In this document: positions 31,980 to 39,872 of the stretch, piece by piece
Layout of the letters: each line of letters begins with the position of its first letter
Numbering within the stretch: position 1 is the stretch's first letter
Assembly (NCBI RefSeq): GCF_015704865.1
Contig: NZ_JADQTO010000010.1
Span: 62,001 to 126,000 of the forward strand
Source: Actinoplanes aureus
GTDB taxonomy: Bacteria > Actinomycetota > Actinomycetes > Mycobacteriales > Micromonosporaceae
Direction of reading: 5' to 3'
DNA: 64,000 nt
Made by a program: the position numbers and the translations under genes
The notes under the pieces: generated by a model
Database searches by the model: none
What the model was told of the DNA's origin: nothing
The model's input: the letters and a program-made list of their open reading frames with translations, nothing else

Positions 31980-34778
31980 ATGGTGACGACGGAAGAGGTC
32001 TCGGCCCGTGAAGCCGAGGTGCTGGAGCTGGTGGGACAGCACCTGAGCAACGCCGAGATCGGGGCGCGGCTGTTCATCTCCGTGCGTACCGTCGAAAGCC
32101 ACGTCTCCTCGCTGCTGCGCAAGCTGAACGTCGCGGACCGGCGGGCGCTCGCGCAGCGGGCGTCCGTGCCCACCTCGGCCGGCCGCGCCGCCGCGCCGGT
32201 GCTGCCGGCGCCCCTGACCTCGTTCATCGGCCGGCTGCCGGAGCGGGCCGCCCTCACCGAAATGATCAAGAAGCATCGGCAGGTGACCGCCGTCGGGCCG
32301 GGCGGGGTCGGCAAGACCCGGCTCGCCCTGGCGGTGGCCGCCGGCGCCGCCGGGGACCACCCGGACGGCGTGTGGTTCGTCGACCTGGTGCCGGTCAGCG
32401 ACCCCGGCATGGTCGCGGCCGCGGTCGCCGGCGCGCTGGGCGTCGGCGAGCAGCCCGGCCAGGGCCTGGACGAATCGGTGGCCGCCGCGCTGGGCGACCA
32501 GCGGGCCCTGCTGGTGCTGGACAACTGCGAGCAGGTACGCGACGGCGTCGCCCCGTTCCTGGAACGGCTGCTCGCGGCCTGCCCGCGGGTGACCGTGCTG
32601 GCGACCAGCCGGGCCCGGCTCATGGTGCCGTTCGAGCGGGTGTACCCGGTGCCGCCGCTGTCGCTGGGCGCCGACGGCGACTCGGACGCGGTCGCGCTGT
32701 TCCTGGACCGGGCGGCCTCGGTCGGCGGACCGCCCCCGCCGGGCCTGCGCGACCACATCGCCGCGGTCTGCGCGCGGCTCGACGGGATGGCCCTCGCCAT
32801 CGAACTGGCCGCCGCCCGCTGGCCCACCCTCGGCCCGGACGGGCTGACCGCCGGCCTCGCCGACCAGTTGCGGCTGCTCGCCGGTGGACCACGGGCCGAC
32901 GACCGGCACCGCTCGGTACGGGCGGCGCTGGACTGGAGTCACGCCCTGCTGGAACCGGAGGACCGGGAACTGCTGCGCCGGGTGTCGGTGTTCGTGGCGC
33001 CGTTCACCGTACCGGTGGTGGCCCGGGTGACCGGATCCGCGCCGGGCGTCGTGGTGGACGGGCTGGCCCGGCTGGCCGAGCAGAGCCTGCTGACGGTGAC
33101 CGCCACCGAACGCGGCACCGAGTACCGGGCCCTGGAGACGATCCGCCAGTACGGGACCGAGCAGCTCGCCGGGAGCGGTGAGCTGGACGACGCCCGGAGC
33201 GGGCATCTGCGCTGGTGCCTGGAGGAGGCGGACGGGCTTGGCACGGGAGGTCCGGACTGGCGGGCCCGGTTCGACCGGGTCGCCGACGACCTGCGGGCGG
33301 CGCTCGCCTGGGCGGGTGAGCAGCCGGGGCGTCGCGGGGACGCGTACCGTCTCGCCCGGCTGCTGGCGGAGCTGACGTTCACCCGTACGTCGATCAGTGA
33401 GTCCCAGCAGCGATTCGAGCAGGCGGCCGCGCTGGCGGCCGACCCGGTCACCGCCGCGGCGATGCTGCGGCAGGCGGCGGCCGTGGCCGGACTGCGGATG
33501 CGCGGCGAGGACATGCACCGGCTGCGGCTCGCCGCCGCGGCCGCCGCCCGCCTGGCCGGCGACACCGCGGGCGCGGCCGGCGACCTGGCGACCGCGGCCA
33601 CCGAGACGTACCGGTTCTCCGGCAAGTTCGAACGCGTCCCGCCGCACCACGAGGTGGTCGCGCTCGTCGACCAGGCGCGGGAACTGGCCGGTGAGGACCC
33701 GGCCGCCCGGGCGGCGGTCGCGCTCGCCGAGGCCGCGGTGCTCACCGACGCGTTCGGCTCCGCCCAGGGTCCGGCCGAGAACGCCGTGCCGGAGACCATC
33801 GCGTACGCCGAACGAGCCGTCGACCTGGCCCACCGCACCGGCGACCCGCTCGCCGAGGCCGCCGCGCTCGGTGCGCTGACCGGGGCACACAGCTGGGCCG
33901 GCGACACGTTCGGCACCGCGGCGACGGCCCGGCGCCGGATCACCCTGCTGGCGGCCGCACCGGCCACCCCGGCCGGCAGCAACGAGGTGCTCGACGCGCT
34001 CGGTGACGCCACCGAGACCGCCCTCGGCGCCGGCGACCTGGCGGGCGCCCGCCGCTGGTCACGGCAGCTCGCCGATCATCCGCTGCTGGCCGAGGTCGGT
34101 CACCGCGCCACCAACTGGCTGCTGATGACCGGTGCGCTGGCCGGCGACGCCGAGCAGGTACGCGCCAGCAGCCTGCGCTTCCGTGACGCGTGGCAGCGGG
34201 CCGGCAGCCCGGTCCGGTCGTACCTGGGTCCGGCGGTGGCCGGCACCGCGATGATCCACGGGCTGTGCGGCGACGACGACGCCTACCGGGAATGGACGGC
34301 CATCCTGGACCGGGTCGGCACCTCACCGGGCCGCGACCTCGGCTACGGGCCGGTGTTCGACGCGATGCTGCTGCTGCACCGTGGCCAGGCGATTCAGGCC
34401 GCGCAACGGCTGGCACCCGAACCCGACGAGGTGTGGAAGTGGGTGACCTGGATCTGGCTGCACTGGTACGTGGCGCTGCGCGCCGAAGCCGGTGTGCTCG
34501 CCGGCCTCCCGTCCGCCGGTGAGCGGCTGATGGCGGCCCGGGCGACGGTGGCCGGCAATCCGGTCGCCGAGGCCATGGTGGCGCGGGCCCAGGCCCTGCT
34601 CGACGGTGACGTGGAACGCGTGCTGGCCACCGCGGCGGCGTTCGAGGCGGCTGGGTGCCGCTACCAGGCGGCCCGCAGCCTGGTGCTGGCCGGCGGCGAG
34701 CACGCCCCGCGAGGCGCGGCGCTGCTCGCCGAACTCGGCTTCTCGCTCGGCTCGCTCCGCCAGGCGGACGCCCGGTAG
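31980..34778 (+). CDS. Large ATPase regulator with N-terminal LuxR helix-turn-helix
   Basis: A 932-residue signal-transduction ATPase (STAND type). The LuxR helix-turn-helix is at the N-terminus (about residues 8-62; SAREAEVLELVGQHLSNAEIG), opposite to classical LAL regulators. An NB-ARC/AAA domain follows with Walker A GPGGVGKT (106-113) and Walker B ALLVLDNCEQV, then a long alpha-solenoid TPR-like region to the end that probably binds the inducer. A -10-like AAGAAT lies seven bases before the ATG. The divergent MFS gene and the downstream hydrolase are candidate targets. Confidence 0.88.
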   Translation: MVTTEEVSAREAEVLELVGQHLSNAEIGARLFISVRTVESHVSSLLRKLNVADRRALAQRASVPTSAGRAAAPVLPAPLTSFIGRLPERAALTEMIKKHRQVTAVGPGGVGKTRLALAVAAGAAGDHPDGVWFVDLVPVSDPGMVAAAVAGALGVGEQPGQGLDESVAAALGDQRALLVLDNCEQVRDGVAPFLERLLAACPRVTVLATSRARLMVPFERVYPVPPLSLGADGDSDAVALFLDRAASVGGPPPPGLRDHIAAVCARLDGMALAIELAAARWPTLGPDGLTAGLADQLRLLAGGPRADDRHRSVRAALDWSHALLEPEDRELLRRVSVFVAPFTVPVVARVTGSAPGVVVDGLARLAEQSLLTVTATERGTEYRALETIRQYGTEQLAGSGELDDARSGHLRWCLEEADGLGTGGPDWRARFDRVADDLRAALAWAGEQPGRRGDAYRLARLLAELTFTRTSISESQQRFEQAAALAADPVTAAAMLRQAAAVAGLRMRGEDMHRLRLAAAAAARLAGDTAGAAGDLATAATETYRFSGKFERVPPHHEVVALVDQARELAGEDPAARAAVALAEAAVLTDAFGSAQGPAENAVPETIAYAERAVDLAHRTGDPLAEAAALGALTGAHSWAGDTFGTAATARRRITLLAAAPATPAGSNEVLDALGDATETALGAGDLAGARRWSRQLADHPLLAEVGHRATNWLLMTGALAGDAEQVRASSLRFRDAWQRAGSPVRSYLGPAVAGTAMIHGLCGDDDAYREWTAILDRVGTSPGRDLGYGPVFDAMLLLHRGQAIQAAQRLAPEPDEVWKWVTWIWLHWYVALRAEAGVLAGLPSAGERLMAARATVAGNPVAEAMVARAQALLDGDVERVLATAAAFEAAGCRYQAARSLVLAGGEHAPRGAALLAELGFSLGSLRQADAR

Positions 34779-34781
34779 CGT
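34776..34781 (+). promoter_or_regulatory. -10 element made partly from a stop codon
   Basis: TAGCGT lies seven bases before the ATG at 34789. Its first three bases are the TAG stop codon of the upstream regulator gene, so one triplet serves both purposes. Confidence 0.5.
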
Positions 34782-34788
34782 TCCGGAC

Positions 34789-35328
34789 ATGGCTGACGCT
34801 GTCGTGATTCCGGGCCGCATGTTCGGGCCGGGGGCACCGCTGACCATGTACGCCGGCGACGTCGCCGAACGGCTCGGCGCTCAGGTGCACCGGCACTCCT
34901 GGTCAGAGCAACCGCCCACGATGTTCGACCCGAAGCTGGAGGACTGGGTGGCCGGCGAGGTCAGCCCGCTGCTCGACACGCTCGGCGGCCGGCCGCTGCT
35001 GATCGCCAAGTCGCTCGGCACGAACGCCGCGGTGCTGGCCGCCGAGCGCTCGATGCCGGCGGTGTGGCTCACGCCGCTGCTGCACGCACCGTGGGTGACC
35101 ACCGCCCTGCGCCGGGCCAAGGCACCGTTCCTGCTGGTCGGCGGCACCGCCGACGAGAGCTGGAACGGCAAGCTGGCGCGCGACCTCTCCCGGTACGTGC
35201 TGGAGGTCGACGAGGCCGACCACGGCCTGTACGTCCCCGGCCCGCTCACCGACTCGATAGCCGTGCTCGGCCTGATGGTCGTCGCCGTACGGGAGTTCCT
35301 CGAGTCGATTAACTGGCCAGCCCGGTGA
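34789..35328 (+). CDS. Small alpha/beta hydrolase
   Basis: A 179-residue alpha/beta-fold protein, shorter than typical hydrolases because it lacks a cap domain. The nucleophile elbow is AKSLGTNAAV (Ser in Lys-Ser-Leu-Gly); the acid is probably in GGTADESW, and His in DEADHGLYVPG. Such minimal hydrolases (KANL3/Tex30-like) have no known substrate. The ATG follows a leaderless-type -10 element overlapping the previous stop. Its last 20 bases overlap the convergent DoxX gene. Confidence 0.8.
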   Translation: MADAVVIPGRMFGPGAPLTMYAGDVAERLGAQVHRHSWSEQPPTMFDPKLEDWVAGEVSPLLDTLGGRPLLIAKSLGTNAAVLAAERSMPAVWLTPLLHAPWVTTALRRAKAPFLLVGGTADESWNGKLARDLSRYVLEVDEADHGLYVPGPLTDSIAVLGLMVVAVREFLESINWPAR

Positions 35329-35710
35329 ACGACTCCGGACCGAACCTGCCCCACGCCACGAAGACGGCCAGAGTGAGATAGACCAGGTCCAGCGCGATCG
35401 TCGCCCGTTCACCACGGCGCAGGCGCATGGCCGCGGCGCAGGCGAACAGCAACGCCACGCAGACGGCCGTGACCGGTACCAGGACCGGCGCGATGTCGAG
35501 CACGGCGGGCAGGATCAGTCCCGCCGCGGCCAGGATCTCCAGGGTTCCGATCGCTCGCAGGGCGCCCGGGCTGAAGTCCAGCACCCATTGCGCGGCGTGA
35601 CCACCGGCCGCGGCTATCTTCTCCCGGGGCACGAAGATCTTGGATGTGCTGATCAACAGGATCGTCGCCAGAAAGCCGGCCACGATCCACAGCCAGACGT
35701 TGAGGTCCAT
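35309..35710 (-). CDS. DoxX-family membrane protein
   Basis: A 133-residue protein with four helices of the DoxX/DoxX-like family (KIFVPREKIAAAGGHAAQWV, then LRAIGTLEILAAAGLILP). DoxX-like proteins are linked to redox and thiol stress responses in actinobacteria. The start is preceded by GGGAGTGACC. It begins 16 bases after an ECF41 sigma-factor gene, and DoxX-like proteins are known partners of ECF41 loci. Its end overlaps the convergent hydrolase gene by 20 bases. Confidence 0.88.
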   Translation of the reverse strand: MDLNVWLWIVAGFLATILLISTSKIFVPREKIAAAGGHAAQWVLDFSPGALRAIGTLEILAAAGLILPAVLDIAPVLVPVTAVCVALLFACAAAMRLRRGERATIALDLVYLTLAVFVAWGRFGPESFTGLAS

Positions 35711-35726
35711 ACGGTCACTCCCTAGT

Positions 35727-36656
35727 TCATTTCTCACTGGTGGGACGGCGGGCCTGGTTGAACGCGCGGGAGAGCGCCCAGGCATCCCCCACCGGCCCGA
35801 GGTGCCCGAGCTTGTCGGGATTGATCACGATGCGGATCGCCTGGATCTGCCCGTCGAGGATGTCGAGTGCCAAGGTGTTGAAGGGCCGATCGTCCCGGTC
35901 GCGCAGGATCGCGCCCGGCTGGCCGTTCACCGGCCGCGGGTCCACGACGACGCCGATGCGGGCCAGCGGTTCGGCGACCGCCACCAGGACCCGGGCCACG
36001 TTGTCGACGCCGACGACGGGCTTCGGCAGCTGGGGCGCCTTGCCGCCACTGTCGCTGGTCATCTGCACATCGGCGGCGAGGAGTTCGCGGAGCGCGTCCA
36101 GGTCACCCTCCCGGAACGCCTCGAAGAAGCGATCGGCGAGTTGCTCGCGCTCCCTCCGGTCGGCTTCGAACCGGGGACGGCCGGCGTCCATGTGGCGGCG
36201 AGCCCGCACCGCCAGCTGCCGGCACGCCGACTCCGAGCGGCCCACCGCCGAGGCGATCTCGGGGAAGCCGAAGGCGAAGACCTCCCGGAGCACGAAGACC
36301 GCCCGTTCGAGAGGGCTGAGCCGCTCCAGCAGCAACAGGGCCGCCATCGAGACCGAGTCGGCCAGCTCGGCGGACCGCTCCGGATCCTGGTACGGGTCGG
36401 CCAGCAGCGGTTCGGGGAGCCACGGCCCGGCGTACGTCTCCCGCCGCACCCGCGCGGAGCGCAGCACGTTGATCGAGGTCCGGGTGACCACGGTGGACAG
36501 GAACGCCCTGGCCGACTCGGGTTCCGCCGGATAATCCTGGTAGCCGAGCCAGGTCTCCTGGACCGCGTCCTCGGCCTCGCTGACGCTGCCCAGAATCCGG
36601 TACGCGATCGCGAACAGCAGCGGCCGCAGCTGTTCGAACTCCTCGGCCCGGGTCAC
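35727..36656 (-). CDS. ECF41 (SigJ-like) sigma factor with C-terminal SnoaL-like domain
   Basis: A 309-residue extracytoplasmic-function sigma factor. Region 2 is at about 5-75 (SEAEDAVQETWLGYQ) and region 4 at about 110-165 (LSPLERAVFVLREVFAFGF). A SnoaL/NTF2-like extension replaces an anti-sigma factor. ECF41 signatures are WLPEP, an altered DGGGK motif (SDSGGKAPQ) and NPDKL near the end. The GTG start follows AGGGAGAA. A TGTCACA sequence, matching the known ECF41 -35 element, occurs on this strand at 36710-36716, suggesting autoregulation, though no clear -10 CGTC accompanies it. Confidence 0.92.
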   Translation of the reverse strand: MTRAEEFEQLRPLLFAIAYRILGSVSEAEDAVQETWLGYQDYPAEPESARAFLSTVVTRTSINVLRSARVRRETYAGPWLPEPLLADPYQDPERSAELADSVSMAALLLLERLSPLERAVFVLREVFAFGFPEIASAVGRSESACRQLAVRARRHMDAGRPRFEADRREREQLADRFFEAFREGDLDALRELLAADVQMTSDSGGKAPQLPKPVVGVDNVARVLVAVAEPLARIGVVVDPRPVNGQPGAILRDRDDRPFNTLALDILDGQIQAIRIVINPDKLGHLGPVGDAWALSRAFNQARRPTSEK

Positions 36657-36709
36657 TCGGTTCTCCCTTCGCTCTGCTTTCACACTTGAGTCAAGACAGC
36701 CCGGCGTTC

Positions 36710-36716
36710 TGTGACA
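36710..36716 (-). promoter_or_regulatory. Possible ECF41-type -35 element
   Basis: TGTCACA on the minus strand, 53 bases upstream of the sigma-factor GTG, equals the -35 box described for ECF41 promoters. I could not find the expected CGTC at the proper distance, so this is tentative. Confidence 0.35.
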
Positions 36717-36754
36717 CTTCTTGACGAACATCTCGGCATCCCGCCCCAGATCGC

Positions 36755-36760
36755 TATCGT
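36755..36760 (+). promoter_or_regulatory. -10 element for leaderless transcript
   Basis: TATCGT lies seven bases before the ATG at 36768. Confidence 0.5.
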
Positions 36761-36767
36761 TGCCCGG

Positions 36768-37121
36768 ATGAGCAGCGAGCCCGGCACCGCACTCAAGTAC
36801 CAGGTGCTCCGCGCCGAGTTCGAGTACGAGTCGGTGAAGAAGGATCCGAGCGTGGCGTACGCCCTGTGGTGCGTGACCGGCGTCCTCGGCGGGCACCGGT
36901 TCTATCTCGGCGACACCGGCCGCTCGGTGGCGATGCTGTTCACGCTCGGCGGCCTGGGCGTGTGGACGTTGATCGACGGGCTGCTCGTCGGCCGCCGGGT
37001 GCGCGCGGTCAACCGTTCCCGGCGGGCTGAGATCATGGCTCGTTACGGCATCGTGGACGCCAGCGAGCAGCCCCCGGATTCGTGCCACGGTCCGCAGCTT
37101 CCCGGCCACACCGCGTCATGA
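36768..37121 (+). CDS. TM2-domain membrane protein
   Basis: A 117-residue protein with a TM2 domain: two helices (about residues 29-50 and 56-78) linked by the diagnostic GGHRFYLGDTGRSVAMLFTLGG. The short N-terminal region and charged C-terminal tail (about 80-117) are cytoplasmic or disordered. TM2 proteins are widespread and of unclear role. The ATG at 36768 is supported by a leaderless-type -10. Confidence 0.85.
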   Translation: MSSEPGTALKYQVLRAEFEYESVKKDPSVAYALWCVTGVLGGHRFYLGDTGRSVAMLFTLGGLGVWTLIDGLLVGRRVRAVNRSRRAEIMARYGIVDASEQPPDSCHGPQLPGHTAS

Positions 37122-37167
37122 TCGGAAGACTGGCCCCCGACATCGCATCGATACGGGGGACAGATCT

Positions 37168-37581
37168 GTGAAACCGCACCGCCTTGCCGCTGTCGCGACG
37201 GCAGCCGCCCTGACGCTCACCGGTATCTCCGTGGCCGGCCCGGCTGAAGCCGCGGCCAAGCCCGGCGTGGTCGTCGACTACGACTATGACAAGATCAAGA
37301 TCAAGCCGAAAAACTTCCGTCCCTACAAGGACGTCCACTTCAGCAACGTGCGCTGGTCCTCGCTGACCAGGAGCACCGGCTATGCCACCGCCGTGCAGAA
37401 CGTCAACACCTGCATTCCGGACTGCGCGGCAGCCAACTACGAGAAGACCAAGGTGAAGCTGAAGTTCAACCGGGTGCGGCTGTCCGACTGCCGCAAGGTG
37501 TTCAGCCGGGTCAAGGTCACCGAGGTCAAGTCGAAGAAGTCACGCACTCTCCATTTGCCGGTCTTCAAGAAGTCCTGCTAG
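37168..37581 (+). CDS. Small secreted basic protein of unknown function
   Basis: A 137-residue exported protein. Signal peptide about 1-29, cut near AEAAAK. The mature part is Lys-rich (17 or more Lys) with beta-type alternation and four Cys (CIPDC, DCRK, terminal C) that may form two disulfides. No family recognised. The GTG at 37168 follows GGGGGACAG. The next gene also encodes a small secreted Cys-containing protein, but the two do not look homologous. Confidence 0.72.
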   Translation: MKPHRLAAVATAAALTLTGISVAGPAEAAAKPGVVVDYDYDKIKIKPKNFRPYKDVHFSNVRWSSLTRSTGYATAVQNVNTCIPDCAAANYEKTKVKLKFNRVRLSDCRKVFSRVKVTEVKSKKSRTLHLPVFKKSC

Positions 37582-37691
37582 CACCGGCATAGAGACCTTC
37601 TATACGGGCCGGCGTCGCGGAGCCTCGCTTCATAGAGTCCGCGTCACCGGCGCCCGCTGTCGGCGGCAGCGCCCAAACGGGCGAGGTAAAC

Positions 37692-38042
37692 ATGCTTCGG
37701 AGTCGCTCCAGAGCCCTGGCGATGCTGTCGGTGACCATCACGGCGTCGGCGGTCTCGGTGTTCGCCACAGCCCTCCCGGCCTCAGCCGCGGAACAGTCCG
37801 TCTACGGGGTACGGGGTACCGTCACCCCGGACATCGCACAGGTGTGCGTGCAACCCAGCGTGGCGTGGGGAAAGGTCTGGTACACCGAATCCGTCGTCCC
37901 CGGTCAGGAGATCGGCGGAAGCGTAATGGCCTTCGGGGGTGCCGGTTGTTGGCACAAGCGCCCGGTCAGCGCCAACTCCAAGTTCCGCAGCTTCCACGTC
38001 TGCAACAGCCGGGGAGAGTGCGGCCCGGAGATCAGGGTTTAA
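37692..38042 (+). CDS. Small secreted protein of unknown function
   Basis: A 116-residue exported protein. Signal peptide about 1-33 (ending PASAAE), mature part of about 83 residues with four Cys (VCVQ, GCWHK, VCNS, ECGP) and a beta-rich pattern. No family recognised. It is convergent with the Ser/Thr kinase; a hairpin-forming dispersed repeat begins 26 bases past its stop and probably terminates both genes. Confidence 0.7.
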   Translation: MLRSRSRALAMLSVTITASAVSVFATALPASAAEQSVYGVRGTVTPDIAQVCVQPSVAWGKVWYTESVVPGQEIGGSVMAFGGAGCWHKRPVSANSKFRSFHVCNSRGECGPEIRV

Positions 38043-38067
38043 GACCCCTTTGAGTCGAGCTCCGCCT

Positions 38068-38127
38068 GCCGGTCCGGCTTCTTCGGGGTACGCGCGCCCG
38101 GCGTCCCGCCGAAGAAGCGGGACCGGC
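38068..38127. repeat. Dispersed repeat, short hairpin form (probable terminator)
   Basis: Arms GCCGGTCCGGCTTCTTCGG (38068-38086) and CCGAAGAAGCGGGACCGGC (38109-38127) pair with one mismatch around GGTACGCGCGCCCGGCGTCC-type sequence. The arms and the ACGCG core match the ends of the 41198-41610 repeat pair, so this is a short member of the same family. It sits between convergent genes. Confidence 0.8.
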
Positions 38128-38206
38128 GAGCAAACCTGGTCATGCCCTCATGGGAACCCGCGACGGGGCTGGTCAAGGCAGCTGTCAGCAAGCGGACGTC
38201 AGACGG

Positions 38207-39784
38207 CTACTCGTCCTCGTCCTTTTCCTTCTTCTCCGCCTTTTCCTTCTTCTTCCCCTCTTCCTTAGCGGCGTCCTTCCCGCTGCTCTCGCGGCTCTCG
38301 CTGCTCCGGACGACGGTCCGGGTGGTCGGTGGCTTGGTGGTCACCCCCGCCACGGACAGGGCCGCCTGGCAGGTCGTCCCGTTGAGCTCGAACCGGTCCG
38401 GAAGGGCGTTCACCGCCTGGTACGTACCGCGGAACGTGGCCGTGCGGCTGCCCCCGGCCGCGAGATCGCCCACCTGCGCGGAGACCTCGCGGCCGTTCTG
38501 CCGCCAGGTGCCGGGCGCGCCGGAACGCAGCTGCTGCCCGCCGGGCAGGGCGAAGGTGAGAATTGCCGCCGATATCCCCACCGTTCCGGTGTTGGCGATG
38601 CTGACCTTTGTGGTGAACCGGCCGTCAGTGGTCCCGGAGACCACGTAGCCCACGGCGCACTCGGGCGCCCGTTCAGCGGGTCGCGGAGCGGCGGCCGGAA
38701 CGCCGGCGTTCACCTGCTTGCCGGGTGGGCTGTCGGACAGGGTCACCGCGGCGGCCGGAATCAGCAGCAACGCGGCGGCGCCCGCCGCGACACCGATCCG
38801 GCGGCGGTGCGGCAGCTCCCGCCAGCGCCGTGCCGCGGCGGCGAGCCGGGTGGCCAGCGCCCGGGAGGCGGCGGCGCCGGCCAGCACAACGGTCCGCGTC
38901 GGCACCTCATCGTCCGGCAGTGCGGTGCCGGTCGGCGCGCCGGGAAGTGCCAGCGTGTCCAGGCTGAGGCCGGCCGCCGCGGCCAGCACCGTCGCGACCT
39001 CGGCGGCACCGGGACGCCGGTCGGGGCTCTTGTCCAGGCACCGCCGGCACAGGGCGGCCACGTCGTCCGGCAGGCCGACGATCGGAGGCAGCGGGTCCGG
39101 CTCCTGGTAGCGATGCGCGATGAGCATCTCGGTGGTCGTCGACGCCTGCCAGGGCAGGTGGCCCGCCAGCGCCCGGTAGAGCATCAGGCCCAGGGCGTAC
39201 ACGTCGGTCTCCGGGCGTACGACCCCTTTCTCCAGGCGCTCCGGGGCCAGGTAGGCCGGGGTGCCGAGCAGCAGGCCGGCGCTGCGGTCGTCGTCGCCGG
39301 ACACCGCCGAGATGCCGAAGTCCACCAGCTTGACCCGGGCGCCGCCGACCACCACGTTGCCCGGCTTCACGTCCCGGTGCACCACGCCCCGCTCGTGTGC
39401 GGCGGCGAGCGCCGCGGCGACCTGCGCGCCGATCAGGACCGCCAGCCGCCACGGTAGGGCACCGGCGGTGAGCAGCCGTGACAGCGATCGGCCCTCGACC
39501 ACCTCCATCACGACGTACGGCAACGGCCGGCCCTGCGGGCCCGGCACTTCGCCGTAGTCGTACACGTCCACGACGTTCGGGTGGCGCAACCGGGCCACCG
39601 CTCGCGCCTCGTCGCGAATGCGGGCCAGCAGCGCCGGGTCCTGGGCCAGGTCCGCGGAAAGCACCTTCAGCGCCACGTCGCGGCCGAGGACCTCGTCGTG
39701 GGCACGCCAGACCACCGCCATACCGCCGGCGCCGAGCTGCTCACGCAGCCGGAACCGCCCGTCCATCAGGTCCCCGGTGTTCAT
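38207..39784 (-). CDS. Membrane Ser/Thr protein kinase with extracellular CBM2-like domain
   Basis: A 525-residue receptor-like kinase. Kinase domain about 9-270: glycine loop GAGGMA (18-23), Lys40 (VALKVL), catalytic HRDVKPGN, DFG in LVDFGIS, and APE-type APERLEKG. A juxtamembrane Arg-rich stretch precedes one helix (about 330-352). The outside part (about 377-477) has the two terminal Cys and fold pattern of a cellulose-binding CBM2 module (ISAAILTFALPGGQQL, then FELNGTTC), though most surface Trp residues are gone. A Lys/Glu-rich tail of about 25 residues ends the protein. An ATG 8 codons upstream (39808) is an alternative start. Divergent from a radical SAM gene. Confidence 0.88.
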   Translation of the reverse strand: MNTGDLMDGRFRLREQLGAGGMAVVWRAHDEVLGRDVALKVLSADLAQDPALLARIRDEARAVARLRHPNVVDVYDYGEVPGPQGRPLPYVVMEVVEGRSLSRLLTAGALPWRLAVLIGAQVAAALAAAHERGVVHRDVKPGNVVVGGARVKLVDFGISAVSGDDDRSAGLLLGTPAYLAPERLEKGVVRPETDVYALGLMLYRALAGHLPWQASTTTEMLIAHRYQEPDPLPPIVGLPDDVAALCRRCLDKSPDRRPGAAEVATVLAAAAGLSLDTLALPGAPTGTALPDDEVPTRTVVLAGAAASRALATRLAAAARRWRELPHRRRIGVAAGAAALLLIPAAAVTLSDSPPGKQVNAGVPAAAPRPAERAPECAVGYVVSGTTDGRFTTKVSIANTGTVGISAAILTFALPGGQQLRSGAPGTWRQNGREVSAQVGDLAAGGSRTATFRGTYQAVNALPDRFELNGTTCQAALSVAGVTTKPPTTRTVVRSSESRESSGKDAAKEEGKKKEKAEKKEKDEDE

Positions 39785-39860
39785 CACCGTCGAACGGTGC
39801 CCGGTCATCGGGGCCGGAAAACGCGCGCCGGGGTCACAACCTCGGGTGACGGGTCCGGAA

Positions 39861-39866
39861 TACGAT
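39861..39866 (+). promoter_or_regulatory. -10 element for leaderless radical SAM transcript
   Basis: TACGAT lies six bases before the ATG at 39873, within the 88-base gap to the divergent kinase gene. Confidence 0.5.
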
Positions 39867-39872
39867 GGCGGG

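Noticed and set aside
36710..36716. Complete ECF41 promoter upstream of the sigma factor
   Set aside because: The -35-like TGTCACA is exact, but no CGTC occurs at the right distance, so only the half-site is listed at low confidence.
37168..38042. The two small secreted proteins as FxsA-type precursors for the radical SAM enzyme
   Set aside because: They have Sec-type signal peptides, are longer than usual precursors, and do not end with Phe-x-Ser-x-x. I keep them only as a remote possibility.
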